This document shows, one piece after another, positions 1 through 11,818 of a stretch of 64,000 nucleotides of DNA. A program made the translations under genes and the position numbers. A model generated the notes under the pieces. It was not told the DNA's origin, ran no database searches, and was given only the letters and a program-made list of their open reading frames with translations. The stretch is from Myoxocephalus aenaeus. Taxonomy: Eukaryota; Chordata; Actinopteri; Perciformes; Cottidae. Position 1 is the stretch's first letter; every line of letters starts with the position of its first letter. The stretch covers positions 9,607,001 through 9,671,000 of the forward strand of contig JBAMJR010000053.1 of NCBI GenBank assembly GCA_038501785.1, written 5' to 3'.

Positions 1-3000
1 CCGACGGGGATGGTGACACCAGGTTGGCAGACTTTTCCACGGCATCCACTAAGCTGCTAACCACGTCCCTGCCAAAGAGCACAGGTGAGCAAACAAATCC
101 CTCGAGATGTAAACAAACACTTTTTGCAGAATTGCATCCATTTTCAGCTTGTGTTGGCTCTGCCACACTGTCAGGAGGCACCACCACCGAATGGACTGCA
201 TGCTGTTTGTTTCATAAACCGTCCTGTAGCTTTTTCAGTACCGGTCAATCTGTCAGAAGGATGGGAGAAGCAATTACCCTGCATCCTTTGCCTGAAGCCA
301 CTAATTGCTTCCAACGGGAGGCGAAAAACGGCTCATTCAAGCTGTGATTTTGGAGAACTCTCGAGAACAGAAGAGACAGGGAACAATGCCACCGATAAAC
401 AAATATGTCTCTCAGCTATATAGTCATTGAGCCGGTGACAGTAGTTGCCTTTAAAAAACTGAAAACAAGTATTGATTAAGTGCTGGCCAATGACAGCAGA
501 GTACATTTATATGAAGAGTTGCTGCACACGTCAGTTTCAGTAAGTATTATAGTCGTAATTACGTTTTGGAATCTATTCATGATGGCAGCGTGTCAAATTG
601 TTATTATTACAGATGTGTGATTTGTTTTCATATCAATACATTTTTCAATAGTTTTTGGGTAACACTGGAAGTGTATTGCTCCAGAGACAGGACATGAGAG
701 TAGGATCAATGTATTGTCGTTTTTTGGTCTTTTCATGGGACTTATTGACAATGACAAACATTAAAAATATCACCAGAATTAACCTTTAACAATTTTCTAG
801 ATAAAGGTATAGTGGAGTAATGTCTGTTGGCACTGTTAGCGCTGTTAGCTTCTAGACGCCGGCTCAGCCGTCACCGTGGAGGCCATAGAAATGCCATGAA
901 TTTTGTACTGAGCCCCTTTATGAAAAATCTAAAAGGTTATCATAATCCCACTGTTAAATCCAGTATAATATCAATGGGCCAAACATGATATATCATTCTA
1001 TTATATTATGTATTAGTCCATCATCATGAACTTGGCTTCTGGTAAAATATGCTAATTAAAAAATTCACTTTCAGCCCAGTTCACAGGAGCAGATGTAACC
1101 CACATTACCTTGCCCAAAATAGCAGATGTCGTCAAGTGATTTTCAAAAATAGATATGTCAAATGTGCCACTGGCTGATGATGGTGAGCTACGGATCTCTT
1201 TCTATCTTGGCGTGTCACAAGTGAGTGAGTGAAACAATAACGTTAGTAGTCTGTGTGCCTGCCTTTTGCTGCCTCAAGCAGAAATCTGTTGTTGCTAACA
1301 TTGGCGGCACACAAACGTACTGCTAGCGTACAAACTCTCCCATTTGCTTTAATGGAGCCACTGCAAGTGTTTTAGATGCAGATAAACCCTCCACACACTT
1401 CACACATCGCACACAACTGGCCGCTCCTCAGCATGCACGATATAACTTCTCCATGAGCTCCTGCCTGCTAAATTGCTTTTTCTGAGGTGAGCCAAATTGA
1501 AAATGACGGCAATCAGATGAAAAACTACATGGAGCACTCAGTTTCACAACGCAGAATCAACACACATCCAATTAGAAGATGAGTGCGTGGGGTTGTTGCT
1601 CATTTAACACCAGAAGAATCATTCACCTTTATTACCTTGGCTGGTCTGCAGATTAAGATGCTTTATGTGAGACCTTCTAAGATTTACTAGCAAAACCAAA
1701 ATAAATTAAGACTTGAATAAAGCCCCAGTGCACTAATAGTGTTTCCACTGAGACCTAAATGAAACCACTCCTCAAAATTAATGATTTCTGAAGCAAGTCA
1801 TCTCATGTGGGTTTGCTGATTTCAGAAAATTTGTGTTTAATTTATCTTTTAGACTGTGTGCTATCGGTCCGTTTTAATTATTAAGTGAATCATCGAGAGC
1901 TCGTGGATCTTCTTTTGATTTAAACTGAATCTTACATCAAATATCCACAGTAATCATCACTTATTAGCTGCAGGCTTCATGAAAGGAAGGTCAGGAGAAG
2001 AAGATTGCCATGTCGATCAAATAGCATCTAAGATGGTGAACATGGTAAACATCACACCTGCTAAACATCAGCCTGTTAGCATTGCCACTGTGAGTGTGTT
2101 GCCATGCTAGGGTTAGCATGTTGCTGTGCCTAAGTAGCCCACTGTGCCCACTGTGCCCATGTCCAATATCCACTCTCTTTTAGCTATGCTTTTGGTCAAC
2201 CAACAAGGGAAATGTCTGTCTCTTTAGCTGCTAAATGTCCCCCAGCTGGTCGCTAACTGTGTCTGTCTAGCATTTGTTGCTGAGCAGTTAGTGTCCAATC
2301 AGTGGAACTCATATTCCAGGTCTTTAAAGATTATATTTTAGCCTTTTTTTATTAGTTAAAATGACCTCTAAGTCTGTGTCCGCCGGCACTTTTCTTTCCG
2401 TCTGTGGCTGTCTACTGAGGATGCGTGTGCTGTCCCCAGCATGGACCGACTCGGTCCCACAGGAATGTGTCAGATGACCGAGCAGCTTGCGTTGGAACGT
2501 AACGCTCTGATCCATCCTTGTACTGCAGCCACCACATACCAAAACTGTGCAGGCCGCTCGGCCGGCCAGTCCGCTCAGATGTGACATTTATCGACAAAAC
2601 ATGGCACTAATTCAATACCCGTCACGTTTTCCACACGGCCCGACAGGCATCCAGAATCAACGCCATTGTCCTGGAAAAGTAAACAAACGGACAGACGAGT
2701 CATTGGCACAACACTGTACTGAACCCCATCTACTTTATCAGTGGCTCTCACATTCAGAACCCCTGCAGCTGTGTTTATTTTACACTCCGGCCACATTTCC
2801 CACACCGCTACTGTCTGCTTTGATAGGATGACATTGTCAGCGCGGTGAAACAGTGCAGGTTTATTGGAGCACTGACATAGTTAATGACCTCATTTCAAGC
2901 TGCTAATGTTATAACTTTCAACAAATCACCTCCGGGCACTCGTGATTTTGAATCAGTCACTGTTTTTATAATTCAGTCCTTCCTTCCTGGCATATTAAAT

Positions 3001-4896
3001 GTCAATATGGAACAGTATGTTTAGCCCAGTTGCTAAACAGACTTAATGGCAGCACTGCTTGCAAGTTCCCGGCAGAGCAGCAGCGTGTGAATGTGTGACT
3101 GATGTTCACACATATATGTCTTATTCTCTTTCCTGCCATATTTGCTCATAACAATATAGCCTAGTGTGACGCTGAAGGATCATTATGAGAATGATGCACG
3201 AGGGAGCCATCTCAACAGCATTTCAGCTTTTGCTATTAAAGATTCACCAGGGTTTAATTAAAAGACACTGCATTTTTTTTGTACAAAAACAAAGCTTATT
3301 CCATCCACGTGTTTCCTCCTGTTGAGGACGTGATTAAGCTTCAAAAGACCGCTCAGGATGTCTGAAATAAATCTGCTGTGTCGCGCTACAGTAAAAGACG
3401 CAGCAGCCTCTGGCAGTGTGGTCATATTTCCTCGAGCTTGACGTTTTCATCACAACCTGGGACAGTGATTCAGCTCTGGGGTTAAGAGACAAATGAGGAG
3501 AAATGATAAAGACTTGGTCAAGAACAGGCAGACAGCAGTGGCAGCGCTAACACACTTGTGACAATCCTCTTCAGGATCGGAGGCAGGAAAAGAGCGAGGC
3601 TTTGTTCAGCTCCAATATGAGCACACATGAGTGCCATTTCGTTCTCCTCCATAGAGCTGTAGACTGTCACATGATAAACTTAATAGAAGCCGCAGCTGCC
3701 ATGCATCGGGTCTCTTCGATTGGGGGGAAGCAGAAAACATAAAGCATAGGAAGAGGCTTGTAATAATCAGGGCAGTCGGAATACTGTCCCAGTTTAAAAA
3801 TAACAAACCCACCTATGGGAGTTTCTCCTTTTTGAAAGCCGGTGTTGAAAGGAAATCATAAACAAAGGAGCGAATTGGGGGACCAGGACAGGGTGGGATG
3901 GGAAACACAAGAATACAACCCATAAAAAAAACATTAAAAGACAAACGAGAAAGACTTATATAAAATACTAAACCACATAGATCCTGCTTTTAGTTTTATA
4001 TAGGACACAAATTAGACTTCTTCAATCTATAGCAAAGATGTAGGGCTTTTGCGGTCCTGACGTCTGCACATTTAAGTTCCTAAACTGGCACATAGCATCA
4101 CCACCAGATATAATGTATTCACCAGGCTTCGCTGGAAATATTTAAACCCCCACTGTTTCATTGCTACATTGCTTTTGGGCTGTGAGTCTCTAATCTCACA
4201 CAGAGAACACATTACAGCAAAATGTATTTATGAACGTACACTTCACTAAACCTGCCTGGTGTGTGAATTACTGTGCTGTCAGTTTATCGAGGTCATTTGT
4301 CCCCGTCTCCGAGGTGCATTTGACACCTGGCTCTTTATGGAGGAGTGATTGTGTATGTGCAAATGATGGGGATGCAGTTAGAAGCTGCTTCTCCTCTGAT
4401 GCATTTGACAACCTTTTTTTCTTTTCTTTTTTTTATAGGGTGAGGGTATTTAGCTGCCATCATTAGACAGAAGGTCTATTTATGTTCTTTTCTGTGGTGG
4501 AAAGATAGCGTGTGCGTGGTGATGGTGATGTTTTGTGAAAAAGAACAAGGTATATGATGTGAAGCTCGGTGATGTGGCGACAAGGAGGCTGAAAAATCTT
4601 TTAGCCCATCTGTGAGGCATTATGCTGTGTGACGCGACTTGTGCTACGTCCCGTTCAAGTCATCCTCCAGTAATTGAACTACATAAACATGTACGGCCCA
4701 GATGAGCTTCGCAGGCGTCTCTGTTGATCACGCAAACACACACACATGGTTACCCCTTAATTTCAAAAGCAAAACCATTTCCTTTGCAGTGCTAAAACAC
4801 GTCAAAAACAATCATACTTAACTGTACTTGCATGGAAACTCCAGATGGCTTACGTAATGCAAGACAAAACCAGCTCTGCGGTTCTGAGTGGGCTGT

Positions 4897-4953
<57 letters not shown>

Positions 4954-7350
4954 CTGATTTGGGTCTAGCTCAGTATGAAGTTGCCTTACAAGCTTCTAAA
5001 CAGGATTAGCACATTAGGCAGAAAGCACGCTTTCACCATTCTGGACCTGAGCCAATGTCTTCTATGGCTCAGAGAGTTTGAACGTTGATTAAATGTTTTT
5101 TGTGAATTCTCATTCGTGGACGATTAGTATGCTCTTATGATAATTAAAAGTAGATGATTACAGCTGTTACGATTTCCTTGTTTTTTTTATTGTCTTGTTC
5201 TCATTTCAACTACTCATTCAAATATTATTACCTTGTATTTAATGCAAATTTGATCTGACAGATTTTTATTTTCTCCCCCCCGCCCCCCAGAAACTCCCGA
5301 TTACCCTCTGCCCACTGAAGACTGGATGTACAACCCGGTGGACAGTGACGCCACCTTGCTTCCAGACTGCAATAAAGAGCGCTCCGGGATCTGCAACTCC
5401 TCCGACACCTGGGACTCAACATCCTCCTCGGATGTCAAACCCACACAAAACACCACTGCCACGAACCAATCAGCCAACCTCTTCCTGGTTCCAGCCCCAC
5501 CCATGTTGGTTCCGCTGTACACCGACTGGAACAGTGCCATGGCATCTTGGGGCCTGGCCTGGGAGGTACATGTCTACGGCGCTGGTTGCGTCTTTGCGAT
5601 GCTAACGCTAGCCTCGGCTCTCAATCTGCTCTGCTTGCCTCTACGGTGCCCATCCGGCTGTGGCTACTTTGCCTTGGTTAGTCTGTTTCTACTAGCTGCT
5701 GGTTGCACCAGATCTTTCTCCCTCCTGTACGATGCCTATGGCCACCAGGACCGTCTACCCTCTATAGAGGCCTCACTGATACTCTACGAGGCACCGTTTC
5801 CCTGCTTGACTGCAGCATTCGGTCTGGTTTTCCTTCTCCTCTCCATGCGCTCTAGGATGCAGCTCTCCTACTCAACTTTCCAGAGACCCTGTTTCCTGGC
5901 CTGCCTAGTGGCCGTGCACTTTGGTGCTGCATTCGGACCGGTGACATTACTGAAGTTCTACCAGCAAAAGCCTCCCCTTTGCCTCTTTCTCGCACTCGTC
6001 TCCCGTGGGACCTTTGTTGTATTGGCCACATTTCTGTCTGCAGCCTATTTTGTGTTCTACATCTATGTGCGGGCAGACTCTAAGCACATCTACCACCTGA
6101 ATAACACGTCTCCAACACCTACTGAACGTTACAACCGCTGCCCTTTCGCCGAGAGCCGTGACTGGAACCGTGCAGCTGTAACCGTTTGTATTTCAGCGTT
6201 GTTTTGTTTAGCGTGTGCAGGATTGCAGTTGTATGCAATGCTCAATGCTATGGGTGTTGCAGGTGGAGAGGAGGTCTTCCACCCTTGGCCTTGGTGGGCT
6301 TTCCAGTTTAGCTGCAGACTATGTGAGCTCGGGGTTTGTCTCACCTTAGCCTTGGTGGTAGCACAACCAGTCTACTGTTCTGACCACCTCCCGTCTGCAG
6401 GAAGCTGCTGGACAGAACTGTTGGCGTCCAAGTCGCCCATCCTGCCTGGGAGCTACCAATGGACCCTAAGCCAGCAAGAGAAGCTTGCAATCATTGATAC
6501 CGTTGGGCTTGGAGAGACAGAGAGCCTTCCTCTTTACACTCTGGTAGATGAGAGGCTTGGTAGCAGTCTCAACGGCCTGGACCTCCTCTACCACAGCAAC
6601 CGGGCCTTGGCATACCGAGACCTGGACTTGGACTTGCAGGGTTCAGGAAAACCTGGGGATCGGGGCTGCGGAGAACCCTCAGGTGGATCCTCGTTTACCA
6701 GTGACTCCACCACAGACCTGCGGCCACCTTCGCCCATCAACCTGCGTCGCAGCATAGATGAGGCACTCTTCAGTGAGGCCCTATTTCCCATGAGCCTCTT
6801 TAGCCCTGCCAGGCCTATTCGCTGCAGTGATCTATCGATAAACAACCACTGTGCACTTCAATACAACAGCCTCTGTGATCCCCTCTCAGCCGACCCCGGC
6901 CTTTATCGAACCTCTTCCTGCGTGGAGATGACCTCGCATCCCCAGCCCTCTTGCGCCCAATCTCACGGAGACGCCATTGCAGGTGCTCCACCATCTCCCT
7001 CCCTGTCGTCATCCTCCAGCTGCTCATCTCCTGAACGTTGGCGGGGCAGCTCTTCCTCCTGTTCCCTCTTCCGAGAATCTTTCGGAGGCTCCTCACTGGT
7101 CCTCTGTCCAAGCCCAGAGAGACATGCTCAGCAGCTTCTCCAGCAAGGTGGCATGGGCCATATGGCGTCCTCTGGCCACCACGGCCACACTGACCCACAG
7201 AGGCACTATCATACACTGGGTGCGGCCTCACAAGAGAGCCTGGACATGGACATGTCGTCTGAGGCAGACCGCTCAGCGCAGGAGGAGTTCATCGGTGTTT
7301 GCAGACAAATCGATGCTTTGAGCATCTGCAGCGAGACTATTGATTTATAA
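1..7350 (+). CDS. prrt4: Proline-rich transmembrane protein 4, 5'-partial
   Basis: Two exons are visible. The first is open from the left edge and ends at 84 (reading ...TKLLTTSLPKST, donor gtgagc, one base over). The last is 5291-7350, after a C-rich tract and CAG acceptor; the leftover G plus AA gives Glu, then TPDYPLPTEDWMYNPVD. The first Met in the last exon (5326) is probably internal. Counting from it, the chain has a Ser/Thr- and Asn-rich, probably glycosylated ectodomain (1-75), seven hydrophobic segments (about 84-106, 112-135, 155-174, 188-209, 218-248, 284-307, 324-350) and a long Ser-rich cytoplasmic tail (350-674). This is the layout of the PRRT3/PRRT4 family, whose function is poorly known. 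PRRT4 is chosen over PRRT3 because impdh1 and hilpda follow, as in human 7q32.1. Upstream exons, including the start, lie outside the window. Confidence 0.8.
2020..2140 (+). repeat. Interspersed repeat rich in gttagcatg/gctaac words
   Basis: The block contains atggtgaacatggtaaaca, a ctgctaaacatcagcctgtt stretch and several ttagcatg words. A related block near 30215-30290 (atggtgaacatagcaaacat, then gtgagcatgctga) lies in another intergenic region. The same words recur in teleost genomes as a non-autonomous dispersed repeat; the family is not assigned here. Confidence 0.5.
4898..4950. repeat. Compound (CT)n(AC)20 microsatellite
   Basis: A short CT run is followed by twenty uninterrupted AC units, about 340 bp before the last prrt4 exon. 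Confidence 0.95.
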
Positions 7351-8045
7351 AAAGGACAGTGTGGTCAAACAAGGGTTACATAGAGGACTTATTAAGAAGG
7401 ATGTCAGAAGGGTGACTGTCAAGGTTTTTTTACAGCCTATTTGGTAGTGCACGGTAGCTTTTGCTTGCACCATAAAACCTATAGCTGCCAAAATAAAGCT
7501 TTTGGAGGTTTGATGAGATTTCTTATGTGGTAATTAGTGAATGTCTAAGAGGGTTTAAGTGCCAAGAATGTCAAAAGCCAAAAGGTAATTTGTAACTTTT
7601 ACATGTTTGATTAAGGCTGGTGAAGTTTGATAAAGTCAAAAGAATAGTGACATTTTACTGAGTGGAGAAATGTATTTGTACAAATGTTTTTATTGCATTC
7701 CAACATTCCAAATGATAGTACTGTACTGTGACTAAAATTAAGCACTTATTAAATACTACTGAAGTCTTAGGTTTTCCATTTCAGCAGAATAACATTGTCA
7801 TTAAATCCCATGTTAAATAAATGGGATTGCTCTTAAGTTTGTCAAACTATAAACTCCCCATACTACTATGACATACATCTTACTTGCAGTTCTGGTGACA
7901 CAGCGCCCTCTACTGGAAAATAACACATTATGTTACCTTATCCTACAATTATCACCAATGGACTGCTTCTACATACACTGGCAACATCTTCTATGACTTA
8001 CTATTTTATTTATGTTCAAACATAACTTTGCTAAACACATTGTTT

Positions 8046-8051
8046 AATAAA
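8046..8051 (+). terminator. prrt4: prrt4 poly(A) signal
   Basis: AATAAA about 700 bp after the prrt4 stop, followed within 25 bases by GT-rich gtgtcttttataacaatgtg, a plausible downstream element. An earlier AATAAA at 7492-7497 could give a shorter 3' UTR. Confidence 0.55.
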
Positions 8052-9234
8052 GTGTCTTTTATAACAATGTGTCTTCTTTTACTGAAGTTTAGAAGTGACA
8101 TCCAATGTGACTTTGCTGCTCATTCAATAAGACATAAATCCATACTTCTTTGATTTATTTATTCTTGTTTTACCATATTGAAAGCAAAAGCAACAAAACA
8201 TTGTTGGGTGTTTTACTGTAAACATGTGCTGAAGTGATATTCCTCAAAAATCCCAAACGATTTGAATGAATACTGAGTCTTTTCTGTCCATCTAAAAATC
8301 CAACGCTTGTATTGTTTTGGTTGCAGAAGCTACTTCTGGCAACTGTAGCGGCTTCACAATATCCTGCAGGTGAAATCATACAAAAGTGCAGCAGAAAAAA
8401 TAACTCACTATCTCACTTATCACTATATCTGTGCTTTTTAGATGGACTAACAGAACCCAGTACTTTACAAATAAGACATTTAAAACAAAAACCTGAATTA
8501 TCTCTAGATGGGAAACTGAAAACAAGCAGCAGTCATTTCCAACTGGATATAGGTATATATTTCTCCATATATTTTCATGTACATTTATTTTGCAATTTTG
8601 TCCAATTGCAAGGCTTTTTTTCTGTCAAGTGAACCCTGTGCAGGGTAAATACATTATCACGGTAGAGGAATCAACTCAACTCTTACAATCTGGGAATTTT
8701 TATTTAAAAAAAACAAAAACAAAAAAAACATCTGGCCAAAAGGACATCCAGTATGAAAATGTTAGAAAAGCCTACTCCTACATAAGCTGAATGATAAACA
8801 CAAGCGATGCAGTTTTAAAGAAGGAACAAAAAAAAGAGGCGAGAGGGTGTGTAGCATTTTGCTTTGTCCACTGAGCTGTCATGCAGCCTTTATCCATCCC
8901 CATTTCAAGGCATATCTCTGGTATAAAGAAAAATATTAAATCAGAAAGAAAAAGTAACAGTCACAGACAACCTATGCCACACTGTAGAGGATGCAGGAAT
9001 GAAGTGACTAGGTAACGAGCGACTTCTTGCGCCAATTTTGGTTTTGAAATTACAAAAGAAAAAAAAGTGTCAGAGGAAGCGTAAAGACACTTGGCAGTAT
9101 ATATGCAATTACAGGAACGCAGAATATAAACACAGCCATGTTTGGCTTCGTGAAAAAACTAACATGCATATCAAAATACGTCATGCGCAATTCAAAGCCC
9201 CCCCGAGACTATACAGGTTTAATATAAAGTTTGT

Positions 9235-9240
9235 TTTATT
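9235..9240 (-). terminator. impdh1: Candidate impdh1 poly(A) signal (proximal)
   Basis: TTTATT on the + strand is AATAAA on the impdh1 strand and would give a 3' UTR of about 1.0 kb. Further copies at 8698-8703, 8584-8589 and 8154-8163 would lengthen it. The most distal lies only about 100 bp from the convergent prrt4 signal. The sequence alone does not decide which is used. Confidence 0.35.
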
Positions 9241-10241
9241 TAAAAGTATTCAAATTACGGGCAGAGAAATAGTCCTCATTTTGAACTATTCTTGATTGAT
9301 GCAATACATTTTAGTTTTTTTTCTTTTCTTCTTCCAACATACCTGATCTTCAGCTTTTGGTCCCTTCCATGCTCATATGAACACTATGCACTGATATGCA
9401 CTGAAATGGGACACTGATTATTTGCCACGATGCCGTTGAAGGGAAAATGAATGCCCACAAAAGGTTAAGATTGTGGGTCTGGGTTCAGTCTATTGATTGA
9501 AGGGGACACTGACGCATACAAAGTCGACCGGAAAATTGGCACGGCCAATATCTCGTACCTCTGGATCCACGATACAGGGAAGTAAACAATATGCTATACA
9601 GCTACTGTTCATAAAGTAGCTTATACCTTAAATGACTTAAAAATGAAGAAAAAAAACAATAGTAAGATTGCCATGAAACACCAATACACTTCACATAGAC
9701 AGACAAGTGTTTAGTCTTGTTTTCTGCATGTACTGGTGTGTTTAAGAGCTGGGATGGGAGAGGCTTCAGAAGGGGAACGTGCTGTAAACGTGGATCCCCC
9801 CAAAAAAGCCAGATAGGATGCTGATGTGATCTCTAATAACAAGTGCACCAAGACACATTTTTAACTCTCACTCAGTCAGACGCACGCTACCCATGATTCA
9901 CCACCCACACAGTTCATCCACTCACTACCGTCAACACGCACGCTAAATTGGGATCGGCTCCATACTCAAGATGCAGGCGTGTCATTCCGAAAACCCTGAT
10001 GCGCCGCTTCTTGAGTGCAAAATCCCGGGAGGGGGGGGGAGAGAGAGAGACAAAGAGAGAGAAAGTCGGGTGTCGGTTTGAGGATCCGCCGGCTGGGATC
10101 AGTCAGAGAGAGAGAGAAACGGTGGATACGACAGAGGCGAGGGCAGAGAGGGTGGTGCGTATTTTAGCAGAAGTGGCATTTTTAACATTTGGTCACTGTT
10201 AGACGTGCACCGATGATCTGCACTCCATCCCCCCTCCCCGC

Positions 10242-11778
10242 TCAGTAAAGCCGCTTCTCGTAACTGTGGAGGCAGAGAGAAATCGGGAGAGAAATCAGCA
10301 CATGTAAATCAAATGTATATCAGTATTGCTGCAACAAGTATGTTAACTGAGATTCACTTTAATTCATGAACTCGCATGTACTGGTAACATGTTTTCTGAA
10401 TGCATTTAGCAGAAATCCGCTTAATTGCATTTGCAAAAAGGGTCTCTATGGAACGCACGGACATACAGTCTGGGGACCAATAGCATTGTGCCGTCTTTCC
10501 CTCAACTATAGCAGGTTTATTTTCCATTGAAGCTTTTGCCAACGCTGAACAGGAAGAGCAGTAATATTGGAGCCACTGTTTCTTAGCAACGCAAGGATGA
10601 AACCATCTATGGCTGTCAAAGAAACCACAAATTAGAGTTCCCCTTCCTGCTTCTGGGACTGACATTTTCTTTCTACCACAACAATTCAGTCCATCTTCCT
10701 TTTAAAAAGGAGGGTGTTTGTTGTCGTTTCTTTGTGCATGATCCCTACAGAGGACAAAGTCCCACAGTAAATACGTTTTTTGGGAAGAAAATGTACGGTT
10801 CAATGCAGAAAAGAGCTTTTTTTTTGTTGTACTTACGAGTGGAGTCCATGAACACCTCCCTCCACCTGTGCAGACATGGTCCTCTTTTCAAACTTCAGCT
10901 CTCCAGAGTACATCATGGAACTGTAAAAGATAGAAAGGTTGTCAAACATAAAGCACATACAAGTTACCATCTGTATTATAACCAGAGACTCGCACACTAC
11001 TCACCGGAGGACAGAGAGACTCTTTGCCCCGATGTCCTGGCAGCCGTGCTGGATACCAGCTATCAGGTAAGGGACGAACTTGTGGATGGAGCCCTTGTCC
11101 TGGATCGAGCCCGACACACCCTGGGCTACCTTCACGTTGTCGCCCTCACTGTGGTAAGACATTCATCATTATTCCTCCTATGGAATCAGTGTTTAACAGC
11201 TGCTGCTTTTCGCTGCCTTTTGCTTCCCACTTACCTAAAATAGCGTTTCTGGCTGCTGGTGCTCTTCTCCATAGCGTCCAGGGAGCCCATGCCACGGTAC
11301 TTTTTCAGCCGCACACCGTCTGAAAAGAAGTACTCCCCTGGAGCCTCAGTGGTTGCAGCGAGCAACGAGCCCATCATTACTGGAGTGGGAGACAGGAGAG
11401 TATTATCAGTGTTCTTTTATTACCCAATCTAGCAGCGTCGCTGCTGTGGAGACTGCATTTCTCCAGGATTAAGAAACTCTATGAAATATGACTACGGAGA
11501 TAAGGCCTTCCTTTCACAATGTTACAACACTCTCCATGTCATAATCTTTTTAAATCTCACCAGTCGACGCTCCGAGAGACAGAGCCTTCACCACGTGGCC
11601 CACGGTCTGAATTCCGCCGTCAGCGATGACGGGCACGCCGAAGCGCCTGGCGTACTCGGCTACCTTGTACACCGAGGTCCCCTGGGGCCGTCCACATGCC
11701 ATGACTGGAAGACAGAAAGCATATCTAACATGACTGCCATGGAATCAGATGAGCTAAACAACACAGTCAACAAACAGT

Positions 11779-11818
<40 letters not shown>

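Larger units (their letters stand above)
85..5290 (+). other. prrt4 last intron, 5.2 kb
   Basis: It runs from a gtgagc donor at 85 to a CAG acceptor at 5288-5290. It holds an interspersed repeat near 2020-2140 and a CT/AC microsatellite at 4898-4950. No coding exon was recognised; the short open frames here have no family signature. Confidence 0.65.

Noticed and set aside
4040..4070. Possible microRNA miR-129 (7q32 locus) at a tttgcggtc word
   Set aside because: Only a partial seed-like match and no convincing hairpin; the rest of the mature sequence is absent.
6815..7231. 138-codon minus-strand frame inside prrt4
   Set aside because: An antisense shadow of the Ser-rich coding tail.
10734..11243. 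169-codon open frame on the + strand
   Set aside because: It lies antisense across impdh1 exons at 10837-10920 and 11005-11148 and has no domain of its own.
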